The notes beneath the pieces were generated by a model. The model was given only the letters and a program-made list of their open reading frames with translations, made no database searches and was not told the DNA's origin. A stretch of DNA of 64,000 nt from a virus. The stretch spans positions 1 through 64,000 of the IMG/VR virus record IMGVR_UViG_3300020442_000509; one strand, written 5' to 3'. Positions within the stretch are counted from its first letter, which is position 1; the number at the start of each line of letters is the position of its first letter. The position numbers were made by a program, and so were the translations under genes. This document shows, piece after piece, positions 31,601 to 41,997 of the stretch.

Positions 31601-34600
31601 TCGATGGTTTGCGTGAATCCATGAGAACCACCAATCGTGATTGTCTGATTATTGATCGCCTGGGTCATCAAAGATTCCATCTGGGCGATAGTGGCAAGAG
31701 TTTCTTGCTCTTCACCGTCGATACGAGTTGTACCTACGTAATAGGTGTCTGTAATATCGTATACTTCATTATTAGCACCATGAAGGATGTTGAACGAGAT
31801 CTTGTCGATCAAATCCAACATATCACTTACATAAGCGGCATTGTTACCACCGAAGTTAGGATAGTCAACTGTAGTCATCAAATGGACAGCTTCGTTTGCC
31901 AGAAGTTGTCTATTTGCCTGGAGGGTATTGTAAGCATCAAAGTGTCTGCTGCTCTGAACCTCAAATGGGATGTCGAGCATCATGCGCTCAACAGACTCGT
32001 TAGCAATCAAGTTAGTGTTGCCAGTTATCAAAGTGGCAGCATCAGCAAATCTGTTTGCTACTGGTGTACCAAAACGGTTCATCAGACCAACCGCAATATC
32101 AGCAATGATAGATGCGTTGTTGTTGATCAGAACTCTTGCGTCACCGAAGCGGTCAGCGCTGACATGACTTGCGGTGTCAAGAACATCTGTAATAACAATA
32201 TCAGCAGTAGCACCTGTACCAGTGTTACCACGCTTATTGACAAGATTGACACCATTGTAGGTTCCAGCTGTATATCCACTACCCTGGTAGATACCGTCTG
32301 TGGTATTCAGAGATGAGATAACATCACCGAAGATGTCAAGCTGGAAGTTACTAGAGATATCGGAACGTTTGAAGAAGATAATGTTACCAACAGAGTTCTC
32401 TAGAGGTGCCTCAGTAAATGTAATCGTGCTTCCAGAAACACTGTAGGAGACAGGGTTTTGGACGATTCCATTGATGGTAACCATCAACTGATTCTTATTA
32501 GTAGGTGTGACAGCAGCACCTCTGTATCTCATCTGGAAATCAGTGGTCTCGCCGTCAAACTTCACTCTCAGAGTGTGCTCACTAGCAGTGGACACTCCAG
32601 TAAGTGGCACTGCTGTACCACCAACAGCATTAGCTTTTGTGCTAGCAAGTTTGATCTGATTGTCATTAACGCGAATAACGTAGTAATCAGTTCCAGCGTC
32701 CAGACCAGCAATAGGTGTAGACTCAGCAATCTCAGGATAATAACCAGGGTTACGCTCAGGGATGCTAGAAGGATTATCGATACCACCCCAGACAATCTGA
32801 GAAAGGGTATCAATAGTTGACTTGACATCAGCACATCCACCGAGATCTACAGTAATAGTGATGTCTGTGAATGGAAGCTGGTTGACAATCGCTTGCTTAG
32901 CGAGATCTCTAGCATACTGGATGGCATAGATGGTCTCTGCTTCTTCACCGCCAACGTGATAAACGTTGTTGACAGGTTCAGTTCTAGTAACCGCAGAAAG
33001 TGTTCCGCTGTTGATTGCGGTTGTCATGATATTGACCAGAGTAGTCAAAGAAGAAACTACGTTCTGGCAGGAGTAGATATAACCACCAGTCTTTTCAGTT
33101 CTTGATACGTTCTGATGATTGATAGGATCAGTGATTGCGTTAGTAACAATCGCCATCAAAGTAGTGATAGCATTTACCTGATCAGCACACTTGACATAGT
33201 TTGGTTGATCGGGAGGTGCGGTGTCGTCAGTAATCGTCAGATCTTTGACCTGACCAACCATGTCAGAAACATCCTTGTTCTGAATTACCAGAATAGCGAT
33301 GTCTCTTGCTTGCTCGAACATGTATTCAAGCTCGCCTTCTTCTCCCTGTGCGTAACTACCAGTTACATAGAAGTTAGCACCATCCCAGGTATCATCGTTA
33401 CCACCGCCAGAAACGTTGGCAGCAATATCTTCTACAGTCTCAACAACTTTAGACTCGTAACTAGACTGAGACTGAGCAAAAGTATGTGAGGGATATTGAT
33501 TGACCATTCTGGTGTATGCTGTAGCAGCAATCTGATTCTTATTAGAATTCAGAAGGTTCATAGCATCAGCAGAACGATCGCTGACATATCCAGCTGGATC
33601 GGCAGTAATTGTCAGATCTTTGACCTGAGTTCTAGCAGTATAGTTTGTTGGGATATCATAGTTCTGGAGAGCATATGTACAATACGTCAAAGCGTATCCC
33701 ATCATCTCCGCAGATTGGGTATCTGCTCCAGCAAGTTGGATGGTGTTAGCGATATAGTCTCTACCTTGATCCCAAGACTCGCTATTTCCACCATATGCCA
33801 TGTTATAAGCAAGAGCTTCAATAACATCAACCAAATCATCAATAGCGACTTGGTTGCCACCAGGAATAGCAAATGCCTGGTTAGAAGTTTGTGCCAGCAT
33901 AGCACCAACTGCTTCTTCAGCAATCAGTTGCTTGTTTTGGAGGATCAGGTTACGGGCATCACCGAAACGAGTACCAACCAATCCAACACCACCGATGTAA
34001 GTGTCTACAGCATCCCAGGAGAATGCGTTACCACCAAAGCGGAGGTCATTACACCAGGCAACGACAATCAGTCTCAGGTCACGAGCACAGGTCGATCTGT
34101 CATAATCAGGGGTAGTACCATCAGTCAGCGTAGGATATTGTGTCTCCAGAGCTTGAACAGTTTGATCAATGATGTAATCAATGTTGCCAAGGATCAGGTT
34201 TCTAGCATCCTGGAATCTATCAGCAGGAGCAGCGTATTTTACTTTCTGACCAGTGATGAATCCATGGTTTGTAAGATTAAGAGCATCGTTAGCAACATCA
34301 ACAACGTTGCTGTCAGAACCATCTAAGGTAACAGTTCTATCTTCAATCTTGTCAAATTTCTCAACGATAGCAGTAAGAATCTTTCTAACGTCCAGAAGTT
34401 GCTTACCACTGACCAAAACGTTCGTAGGAACGGCAGCAGTATAATCTGGTTTGCCCAGAACAAAGTTTTCAATCTTAGAAAGCTTACCTACGTTAGAAGC
34501 AGAAGGTTTCGGTGTAAAGAATGTCGTTCCATTGAATGACTGATTCTCATCACCAAATCTCTCTTCATACCAGGTGTTAGGATCTGGGTTTGATGGGTTG

Positions 34601-37600
34601 TTGAAAGATCTACGACGATATCTCTTGAAGGCAGATTGGGATACAACTTGGTTACCAAATACTTTGAAACCAGCAGGGTGAGCAGAACTCTTGATCTGAT
34701 TCTTCCACTGTCTAATATTAATAGGAGAATCAATAACGTAAGAGAACTCCTGATACTTGTCAGAGTCGTAAATACGCTGTTCATTAAGATCAAGGATACC
34801 AGTGGTTCTCTTGAACTCAGCAGTAGCAGTAGCGATAGGAGATACTTTGAATGTAGCAAGTGCTCTCTCAAAGTCATGGATCTCACCAAACGCTTTGGTC
34901 TGTAGACCGAAGACAGGTTGACCCTTGGCAAACTCACCCTGAGATGCTTCTACAGAGAGAATTCTACCCTTAGGATCCCAATACTTAACTTCACCGATAG
35001 CAGAGAACGAATCAGTAGATGTACCTTGATACAGTTTCTCGCCAACCGAGAATGTACCAGGAATCATGGTAACAGTAATCTGATCACCAAGATCTGTGGT
35101 CTCTAGTACAAATGTTGAGGTTCCATTGCTACCCAGGGTGGCAGGACCAGTAAATGTGACAAAGATATTGTCAACAGCGTTTGTGTTGGTTGTAGCAAGT
35201 CTAATTTGGTTACTACCCAGACCATTTTGAATACTAGCAGCAATAGCATAGTAAACAATGTCAGGTTGGAGAGGTGTAGGCAGATTACCATCAAGCTCTC
35301 TCAGAACAACCTTAGTTCCAGTAGGAATCTTTGTATTGTATGGGAAGTTCAGTGTGCTGTTAGATGTCAGTCCAACAAAGGAGTGAGTGATCTTTGCCTG
35401 TACAGCAGGAGTAGAAGAATAACCCTTACCTGGGTTAATAACTTCAATAGCTTGGATAACTTCGTTATCAATGATGGGTTTCAAGACAGCACCAGAACCA
35501 CCACCACCGATTAGTTCGATAGTAGGAGTGGTAACGAAAGAATTTCCACCATTAGTGACTGTGAAGAAATCCACAATCTGAGTTCTCGTGAGCTGGAGGT
35601 TGTATGTTGTATTAACCTCGGGTTTGAGGGTACGGTCATGAGAATAGTTGTATGTAATATTGTCACCACCAAGACCGATGATGGTTCCAAGGTTCTCAGA
35701 CTTGAGAAGTACAGATCCACCTTCACCAGTGCCTTGCTGAATAGAGATGATTGGTGCGTTCTGGAACTTACTACCAGCATTCTCGATGACGATTTGAGAT
35801 ACAGTCTCATCAACGATTTCTGCTCTCAATACAGCATTGAGACCAGTACCACCAGAGATTTTTACATCAGGAGCTGAGAGGTAACCAGATCCAGCGTTAG
35901 TGAGATTGATAGCATCGATAGATGCGTTGATTGTAGTAGAAGTAATCGCAGGACGTACAGGAACGATTGATGTAATGGTTACAGTAAAGTCATCTGTGCC
36001 ATCTCCACCACCAGTGATCTGAGCACCTGAAATCGTAATGATATCACCAAGAGCATATGTAGTGCCACCATTGGTTACGGTAACACTAGATACATCCAAA
36101 GTAGAAGCGTCGATAACAACAGTAAACTCAACATCAGTACCTCCAGTAGGAGCAACAGACTTTTGTGTTACATTGTTGTATGTGCCAGCTACAAAATTGG
36201 CAGAGGAGTTCTGACTTGTGATACTAACTGTTCCAACACCACCATAGTATGGATCATCGATGTAGATGAGTGGTGCCTTTCTGTAGTTGCTACCACCACT
36301 GTTAATAGCGATGTTAGAGATTGTGCCCAGTTCAGGACCAGTAGCAGGGACAATAGCAGCAACAGCAGCTTGCTGTCCGCTTACAGCGGTAATAGTTGCT
36401 TGGTTAGGACCAGTGAATACTTTGTTGCGAAGAGCATTTGCCGCATTGAACATGATGAAACCACGAGTGGTAGCACCAGTCAGATTGTTACGAAGAGGTT
36501 CTACTCTTAGCGTAGAGGTATTAGCATTCCAAGAAATCACTTTACCGCGAGCAGAGTCTCCACCAAGAACTCGCTCAGAGGTAACAATGTCACCTCTAGA
36601 GAATGTACCAAATACTTGATCAAGTGTCAGGTCAACGAAATCAGGCATCGAGCAGATAACCTGAGGTAGTTGAGCAGGATTGTAACCAGTTCCATTCTCA
36701 AGAATAGCAACATCCTCTAGGAAACCAGAGATAGTTGCTGTAGCTTCCGCACCAGCACCAGATCTTTCAATGCCAGTGAACTGAGGCAGAGTAGAATAGT
36801 TTCTACCAGAGTCACCAATATTGATAGAAGCAATACCACCACTAGGATAGATTGAACTTGTAGAGTATGAAACTTCTGCGCTAGCACCATAAGCACAGTC
36901 AGGTTCTCTAGGGAGAATGAATGAGATATCGTTCTGAGTGACACTGGTAACAGTATTACTACCGATATAAGGATCTTGTATGACAGAGAGGTAGTTGCCC
37001 TGAACAGTTCCGTTGATATCGAAGTAGAACAGTGTTCCAGGGATATCTTTGACTTCTACAGTGATTGAACGCTGTTGACCAGTTACAGTGTCATTAGTAG
37101 TGTCAACAATGTTCTTGTAGGTGAAGATGTTAGTATTCTCAGCGTCAAAGGTAAACTCAAGTCTCTTTCCATCATTAGAAGTATCTTCAGTCTTAAACTT
37201 GTACTTGTGACCGTTGATCAGATCGAGTTTGGGTTCTCTGTTATAGACTTGCGTAGAAGTGATAACACCAGTGCTGACAATATTCTGTACAGCTTTTTCA
37301 AATTGGAATCTTCTACCAGTAGATGTGCCTGTGACAGTATGCGTACCGTCATAGTCAGCAGGAGTTGTGCCAGAAACAACTACAACATCACCAGTAGTAA
37401 GTTGGTGAGCAGCAGTCCCTCTGAGCGTAAATTCTTGAATAATCTTGTTTGGAGTGATATAGAAACCACTACCATTACCAATATCACTATTTGTAGCAGT
37501 TAGTTGTTCTCCAACTACGTAACCACTACCAGGATTTGTGACAGTAACTTCGCTAACTTCACCGCTAGAGTTGACAACGATAGTAAACAGAGCACCCTCA

Positions 37601-40600
37601 CCTGATGATACACCAGAGTTGAACAGGGGTACGTTAGTGTAGGTACCTTCAGTATATCCAGATCCAGCAAAGAGTGTCCAATCATTTTGACTGATTTTAC
37701 CAGTCTTCAGTACGACACCAATATCCATTTGGAATCCAGTTCCAGTTCCACCAATCTGAGAGGCGGAAGCGGTCAGAACATCTCCATCTTTATAGTTCTT
37801 TCCTTGACTTACGATAGTTACACCAGTAACTTCGTTACCACTTACAATGATATTAGCAGTCGCAGCAGTACCACTACCACCAGACAGTGCTACACCATTA
37901 TATGTTCCATTGGTATAGTTCTCACCAGCAGTGATGGTTAGGTTTGCCTGGAGAACTCGACCAGGACTACTTACAATGAAGCTACTGACATCATAGTATT
38001 TGAAGTGATACTTGTTGTCAATGATCTTGACGTCAATATCTCTTTGGTTCTCATTGTTGCCAATGAAAACATCAACAAACTCTTCAGGTTTGATATAGTG
38101 GGTGTCTGCTGCTCCGATAGTCGCAGTAATTACATCAGTGTCAGGATTTACGGCGAAGTTTAGGGTATTGACATCTACGCCAGTAATTCTAGAGATACGC
38201 GCAGAAATACCACTACCACCAGTAGACTCTTCTGTGAATACCAGTCTGTCATTTACCTTATATCCTCTACCAGCACCTTCAATCAGGTATTGGTTGACAC
38301 CTTCACTAAAATATCTGTTAGTAGCAGATACAAACAGAGAATCTGTAGATCCACCACGGATGGATGGGAAGTAATCGTAGTATCCGATACCAACGTCTAC
38401 AAAACCAATGAAGTTACCACCAGTGTCCTGTTCTAGGACGATAGGTGTTGTAGCGTCTTCCAGAGCAAGAATATAATTAACGGGGTCCCCCAGATCCTTA
38501 CGTCTGACAACAGCGCCATCAGTGAATACGTACGGAGCCTTGTATCGAACCGCGTCCTCGCTGAATCTTGATTGAAGTCCATTTCCGTTCCAGTTGATAT
38601 TGTCCGCTTGACTGTAGAAGTCAGGTCCAATAAAGTATGGGAACTTGGGATTACCTGTGGTACCATCTAGAGTACAGAAATAAGCGTATACACCTTCGGG
38701 ATACTCAGGTGTGACGCAGAAGCGTCCATTGTACTTATCAAGGTCGCCAAGACCCTCTACGTACTCAAAGTCTTCAATATATGTACCCATGGTGTCAGTG
38801 AGACCTGTTACCAGAGAATCACGACCAGAACGGATTCTATAGCTCGAAGTCATCTGCTTGAGCTGGTTGAATGGGTTTCTGTTCTGTTTATCTACGTAAG
38901 CATAAGGTCCATAGATGGGATGTCCATCATATGCCCAACCGAGGATAGGAGAGTGTCTCGTGGGGTTGAGTTCTCCATATGAATCATTTACGTTGTCACC
39001 CAGCAAGAATCTAAGAATCTTGGGGTTGTACATATATCCATACTCACCACCATAGATTGAGAAGTTAGCGCCTGTCATAGAGACGCCATTGCCTTCATCA
39101 GCAATTTTGGGGGAAGTATAGCTTAGGGGGTCAACTCCAAGTTCATCAGCAGTCGCTGCCTTGTTAATAGTAAGTTGAGGCAGTTCTACTTGGAATCTAG
39201 CGCCAGCACCAGGATATACGATGTCTACAAAGGTTTTACCTGATGTATAACCAGCACCACCATTAGTTACATTAATAGAGGTAACTTGCTGAGAACTACT
39301 ATCAATCTGAGCAAACGCAACAGCACCAACGCCATCACCTGTAATTACAACGTCAGGAGGTCCATAGTAGTTGGTACCACCGTAAGTCAGGATAATAGAA
39401 ACGATTCTACCGTTGACAATACTAGGATAAGCAACAGCGCCGCTACCAGAGATAAGAGTAATGTTCGGGCGTTCATCATACCTAGTACCAGCATTAGTGA
39501 TAGTAATTCCATCTTCAGTCAAACCACCACGGACAACTGCCTGAGCAGTTGCTCCAGTTCCGCCACCACCAGTAATTGTTACTGTAGGAACACTATCGTA
39601 TCCACTACCTTCAGCAGTGACTGTAATTGACGTAACTCTACCAGAAGTGATCGTTGCTGTCGCAGCAGCTTGAATAGTGGGGTTACCACCTGAAATAGCA
39701 ACAGTAGGAGCGGTAGTATAGTCTTGACCGCCGTTAGTAACGTTAACTGAGAATACTCGACCAGAAACACTAACTGTCGCCTGTGCTGAGACGCCTTCAA
39801 AGTCCCAGAGACACTGACCATCCTGTACAGCATTTCCGCTGCTGTGAGTGGGTTCTGTGCCCCTCTGAGCGCTCTTACCGCTTCCTAGGTTCTTATATCT
39901 TTGTCCAGAGCTATTACGGACTCTTTGACCCAAGAAGTAGTTTGTATCTGGTTTCCAGAGCGGTTCAAACTCAACGATAGGTGGATTAGTAATATCGTAA
40001 CCATCACCTGCGTCAACAACAGAAATACTCTTAACACCACCAAATAACTTAGTGTCTTCAGACTTATATGAGAAAAACGGGACGCCATTAGTACCGATAC
40101 CGATTTGACCGACTGGAGTCGCCTGTTTTGTCGATTTGGTCTTGGTAGTGCGAGGAATACGCTTCAGATAGCGTTGGTTGCCAGGATCAAGGTCATCAGC
40201 ACCAAATGGACCAATTTTGTGACCTGGGATGCCAGGAGACGCAACAATACAGTGATCATCCGTTCTGTATGTGTTTTGAACGTCAGAAGGCGTCTGTTGG
40301 ACTTTTAGGCGAATTGATGTGTCGTCAGAAGTCGCTTTTGCGAATTCACGAGTAATAAGGAACTGTTGTCCACTAACACCTTGATTTGGAGTTACTGGAA
40401 TCTGGATATCGAAGACTTTGGCGGAGCTAACACCAACAACAGCAAATTCGGAGTTGTAGACGTCTTCTGGTGCGTTTAGAATGCGAATCGTGTCAGCACG
40501 CTTCAATCCATGGTTTTCAGTTGTAGTTACGGTCGCAATAACTCTACCTTGAGCGTCTGGAGACGAAAGAGTCAGTTGGGAACCAGTAAGTAGCTTTTTA

Positions 40601-41991
40601 GTGTTGTAAATGAAGGATGGCCAGATAGATTCGTTAGAATCAAATCCAGGAGCGGCAGGAGTCGTAACTTTCGAGTCCTGAATGTAATACTTACCACCAT
40701 CGGTTAGTTCAATGCCTCTGGTGCCACCAAACACCTTCAGAGTGATCTTACTACCATCTCTGTTGGAATATCCGAAGATCTCGAAGGCAGAGATGACTTC
40801 AGAACCAGCAATGTGACTTGATACTGTAGTATTGTCTCTAGCGCGAGTACAACCTAAGAATTGGTTGACAGTTTTGTCTGTATAGGTAAGAACCTCAGAA
40901 CCAATACGGATTTTGCCATCTAACTCAGGCCAACCGAGTGTAGAGTCAACAGTGACGATATCTTCGTCTAATCTGTCGCCAATGTCTTCTGACAGAGTTG
41001 TTTTGTATGGTGTGGCAAATGTACCTTGACCATTTTCAGTATCTACGTCCAATTCGTAGATTTTGCCGTCTTCAGTGAAAACCTCGACAACAGTTTTGAC
41101 GTAAATGCGTGCGTCGTTAACTAGAGGGTCTGTAGGGTCGTTTGCCTGGTACAGAACCTGTCCAGTAAGCTCTACAGGGTTACCATCTAGAGCGTCAGCT
41201 CTAATAACCTCTCTGACACTGTAGAATGCGTCAGATGGTTTGAAAATTCTATCTTTAGGATATCTTACTTCAGATTCGATGCCATACAGCACTCTCATCA
41301 GATATTGGAAAGATCTGGAGGTACCTTTAGCGGCATAGAAGTCTTTCAGTCTTTTTGTGACCGAAGACTGTTTGATTCTACTGTCAAACGCAGTTGGGAA
41401 TGCTTCTGCGAACTGATCGCGGAATCTGCCGAGCATAAACAGCGGCAGAAGGTTATTCAGGTTGACACACTCATCCCCAAAGGAATGAGCAGCTGCTACA
41501 GAGTCAGAAAACGTATATTCGCCCAAAGTGCCAATTTTGGTCGTAGCATGGAAGCCTCTGACGCAATGTTGGAGTTGGGTTGAGTTTTTTGACTTATAAT
41601 AGATGATCTCATCGTTGATCATCGCCAGACCTTCCTTCGGGAAGTCTCTGGTGTTCACAACGTCGATAGTTGTCGCATCAATCGCTACAGCAGACGATAC
41701 AGTCGTCTTTTCGACCAGATCGTTCAGTTTGTCAATATTATAGTAGTCATCAAAGTTGTTGACGACATCCATGGGTCCACCACGGAGTTCAGCAGACTTA
41801 AAGTACAGTTTGAGGAACTCTACAAAGTCTGGGTAGTCTTCTCTGACGAATTGAGGTAGTTGCTCCTCAATCCTTTCTGAAATTTTAGTTCTACTCTCGG
41901 GAGAGACGCTAGAATCTGTTGGGTCTACTGCCACCTGGGTAGGTGGAGTTACCCAAGAGGATATTCTCCAAGAAGACTGCTCAATCGGCAT
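28684..41991 (-). CDS. 4435 aa giant baseplate-associated protein with YHYH domain and helical repeats
   Basis: Starts MPIEQSSWRISSWVTPP. The first 300 residues (ISERIEEQLPQFVREDYPDF, then AAKGTSRSFQYLMRVLYG) are of the kind seen in cyanophage proteins placed between gp6 and gp8. This is the slot of T4 gp7, but homology to gp7 cannot be shown here. Beta-repeats of the type GSGYDSVPTVTITGGGG fill about residues 680-960 and recur later. A YHYH-type domain lies near 990-1120 (GWAYDGHPIYGPYAY and EGVYAYFCTLDG). Residues about 2600-3700 hold helical repeats with GEE-x(9-11)-ARD-x-A. It is joined to gp6 with six bases between stop and ATG, without its own clear promoter. The gene takes up 13.3 kb, a fifth of the window. 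Confidence 0.88.
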   Translation of the reverse strand: MPIEQSSWRISSWVTPPTQVAVDPTDSSVSPESRTKISERIEEQLPQFVREDYPDFVEFLKLYFKSAELRGGPMDVVNNFDDYYNIDKLNDLVEKTTVSSAVAIDATTIDVVNTRDFPKEGLAMINDEIIYYKSKNSTQLQHCVRGFHATTKIGTLGEYTFSDSVAAAHSFGDECVNLNNLLPLFMLGRFRDQFAEAFPTAFDSRIKQSSVTKRLKDFYAAKGTSRSFQYLMRVLYGIESEVRYPKDRIFKPSDAFYSVREVIRADALDGNPVELTGQVLYQANDPTDPLVNDARIYVKTVVEVFTEDGKIYELDVDTENGQGTFATPYKTTLSEDIGDRLDEDIVTVDSTLGWPELDGKIRIGSEVLTYTDKTVNQFLGCTRARDNTTVSSHIAGSEVISAFEIFGYSNRDGSKITLKVFGGTRGIELTDGGKYYIQDSKVTTPAAPGFDSNESIWPSFIYNTKKLLTGSQLTLSSPDAQGRVIATVTTTENHGLKRADTIRILNAPEDVYNSEFAVVGVSSAKVFDIQIPVTPNQGVSGQQFLITREFAKATSDDTSIRLKVQQTPSDVQNTYRTDDHCIVASPGIPGHKIGPFGADDLDPGNQRYLKRIPRTTKTKSTKQATPVGQIGIGTNGVPFFSYKSEDTKLFGGVKSISVVDAGDGYDITNPPIVEFEPLWKPDTNYFLGQRVRNSSGQRYKNLGSGKSAQRGTEPTHSSGNAVQDGQCLWDFEGVSAQATVSVSGRVFSVNVTNGGQDYTTAPTVAISGGNPTIQAAATATITSGRVTSITVTAEGSGYDSVPTVTITGGGGTGATAQAVVRGGLTEDGITITNAGTRYDERPNITLISGSGAVAYPSIVNGRIVSIILTYGGTNYYGPPDVVITGDGVGAVAFAQIDSSSQQVTSINVTNGGAGYTSGKTFVDIVYPGAGARFQVELPQLTINKAATADELGVDPLSYTSPKIADEGNGVSMTGANFSIYGGEYGYMYNPKILRFLLGDNVNDSYGELNPTRHSPILGWAYDGHPIYGPYAYVDKQNRNPFNQLKQMTSSYRIRSGRDSLVTGLTDTMGTYIEDFEYVEGLGDLDKYNGRFCVTPEYPEGVYAYFCTLDGTTGNPKFPYFIGPDFYSQADNINWNGNGLQSRFSEDAVRYKAPYVFTDGAVVRRKDLGDPVNYILALEDATTPIVLEQDTGGNFIGFVDVGIGYYDYFPSIRGGSTDSLFVSATNRYFSEGVNQYLIEGAGRGYKVNDRLVFTEESTGGSGISARISRITGVDVNTLNFAVNPDTDVITATIGAADTHYIKPEEFVDVFIGNNENQRDIDVKIIDNKYHFKYYDVSSFIVSSPGRVLQANLTITAGENYTNGTYNGVALSGGSGTAATANIIVSGNEVTGVTIVSQGKNYKDGDVLTASASQIGGTGTGFQMDIGVVLKTGKISQNDWTLFAGSGYTEGTYTNVPLFNSGVSSGEGALFTIVVNSSGEVSEVTVTNPGSGYVVGEQLTATNSDIGNGSGFYITPNKIIQEFTLRGTAAHQLTTGDVVVVSGTTPADYDGTHTVTGTSTGRRFQFEKAVQNIVSTGVITSTQVYNREPKLDLINGHKYKFKTEDTSNDGKRLEFTFDAENTNIFTYKNIVDTTNDTVTGQQRSITVEVKDIPGTLFYFDINGTVQGNYLSVIQDPYIGSNTVTSVTQNDISFILPREPDCAYGASAEVSYSTSSIYPSGGIASINIGDSGRNYSTLPQFTGIERSGAGAEATATISGFLEDVAILENGTGYNPAQLPQVICSMPDFVDLTLDQVFGTFSRGDIVTSERVLGGDSARGKVISWNANTSTLRVEPLRNNLTGATTRGFIMFNAANALRNKVFTGPNQATITAVSGQQAAVAAIVPATGPELGTISNIAINSGGSNYRKAPLIYIDDPYYGGVGTVSITSQNSSANFVAGTYNNVTQKSVAPTGGTDVEFTVVIDASTLDVSSVTVTNGGTTYALGDIITISGAQITGGGDGTDDFTVTITSIVPVRPAITSTTINASIDAINLTNAGSGYLSAPDVKISGGTGLNAVLRAEIVDETVSQIVIENAGSKFQNAPIISIQQGTGEGGSVLLKSENLGTIIGLGGDNITYNYSHDRTLKPEVNTTYNLQLTRTQIVDFFTVTNGGNSFVTTPTIELIGGGGSGAVLKPIIDNEVIQAIEVINPGKGYSSTPAVQAKITHSFVGLTSNSTLNFPYNTKIPTGTKVVLRELDGNLPTPLQPDIVYYAIAASIQNGLGSNQIRLATTNTNAVDNIFVTFTGPATLGSNGTSTFVLETTDLGDQITVTMIPGTFSVGEKLYQGTSTDSFSAIGEVKYWDPKGRILSVEASQGEFAKGQPVFGLQTKAFGEIHDFERALATFKVSPIATATAEFKRTTGILDLNEQRIYDSDKYQEFSYVIDSPINIRQWKNQIKSSAHPAGFKVFGNQVVSQSAFKRYRRRSFNNPSNPDPNTWYEERFGDENQSFNGTTFFTPKPSASNVGKLSKIENFVLGKPDYTAAVPTNVLVSGKQLLDVRKILTAIVEKFDKIEDRTVTLDGSDSNVVDVANDALNLTNHGFITGQKVKYAAPADRFQDARNLILGNIDYIIDQTVQALETQYPTLTDGTTPDYDRSTCARDLRLIVVAWCNDLRFGGNAFSWDAVDTYIGGVGLVGTRFGDARNLILQNKQLIAEEAVGAMLAQTSNQAFAIPGGNQVAIDDLVDVIEALAYNMAYGGNSESWDQGRDYIANTIQLAGADTQSAEMMGYALTYCTYALQNYDIPTNYTARTQVKDLTITADPAGYVSDRSADAMNLLNSNKNQIAATAYTRMVNQYPSHTFAQSQSSYESKVVETVEDIAANVSGGGNDDTWDGANFYVTGSYAQGEEGELEYMFEQARDIAILVIQNKDVSDMVGQVKDLTITDDTAPPDQPNYVKCADQVNAITTLMAIVTNAITDPINHQNVSRTEKTGGYIYSCQNVVSSLTTLVNIMTTAINSGTLSAVTRTEPVNNVYHVGGEEAETIYAIQYARDLAKQAIVNQLPFTDITITVDLGGCADVKSTIDTLSQIVWGGIDNPSSIPERNPGYYPEIAESTPIAGLDAGTDYYVIRVNDNQIKLASTKANAVGGTAVPLTGVSTASEHTLRVKFDGETTDFQMRYRGAAVTPTNKNQLMVTINGIVQNPVSYSVSGSTITFTEAPLENSVGNIIFFKRSDISSNFQLDIFGDVISSLNTTDGIYQGSGYTAGTYNGVNLVNKRGNTGTGATADIVITDVLDTASHVSADRFGDARVLINNNASIIADIAVGLMNRFGTPVANRFADAATLITGNTNLIANESVERMMLDIPFEVQSSRHFDAYNTLQANRQLLANEAVHLMTTVDYPNFGGNNAAYVSDMLDLIDKISFNILHGANNEVYDITDTYYVGTTRIDGEEQETLATIAQMESLMTQAINNQTITIGGSHGFTQTIDSGITTVTGGCTNVISAMTTLIDIIETGINTDLMNHAVRTEPAAFTVPGGNVNCIDDVKDVMTALAINTKFGSNSEIYDAAAYYVNTVHLDGEEIHAKYVYREATKIAKQVINNTSVTIRGSHGITQVTDSGITSVGGGCTNVESAIDTLMNIIEVAIDTDSLSTFTRTAPTPFLSPGIGDDQCKSDTIDILRSVGVNTAFGGNHILWETLDMYFNGGHVQGEEAETQYVLEEARAMVLKAINNETFETYPDYNLTSRSQYKDPSITTVSGGCTNVVSAIDTLMDLAYAVIGQGNFNSYTRTVGQCGDGYESAPTITISGGSPTTDGDITAVLSREGFIKSIGITQAGAGYTNPPTVVIKSNSGFNATATAAVSGGAVTGVTVTYGGFGYEDVVVEIIANPADTITQTCTASAIIGKHLEALEVQKTGVNYGSVPTLAISGGNPSTAASGAIARLTGAVTSVTLQNGGSGYLNTDMLGVDPSTVGGTVKNSFQVEVGTVTFDGVQTQFAAKVGGSGYTLPANDRFFLFLNSTIQELGTSYSYTGSPSTITFTEAPLGNMDFYCFYVGQTQGMDTLEPFFDNTRKSFVLKKNEQPFSLESDSTDVIPANNLIIFLNGIYQEPEVSYILNGSILEFAEPPRAGSTCQIFIYTGSNLDIVTEDTYNALDPGDTLKIKSEGDERTLAQIASSTSLDTYEYTGLRPNVAAFTAVVVNGKVIDVIITDAGSNYEVPPVLLFNGGGGSGAFAETVIEAGSGRVIDVINLQGGSNYASAPAVQPFHPVSLERTQRNRVLSNSNFLYTTQLTASINSTDTSISVENAYFNNGQGFPNQGELLIPYWNSSASVWSTERILYSTVDYNSNVFTVTTNGRGNKRTGPSPGVGHAISIENGTYDANGFVVNVNMGGAHYLETGMERYFRFTSFGNAQFASEALDGTYRVTKTGSNTLQFTSPVALNETGQSIQILPTIRVYSLSL

Positions 41992-41997
41992 TTTTTA

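Noticed and set aside
39400-39800. GSGY-type repeats considered as CRISPR-like or DNA repeats
   Set aside because: They repeat at protein level only; the DNA units differ and there are no spacers of constant length.
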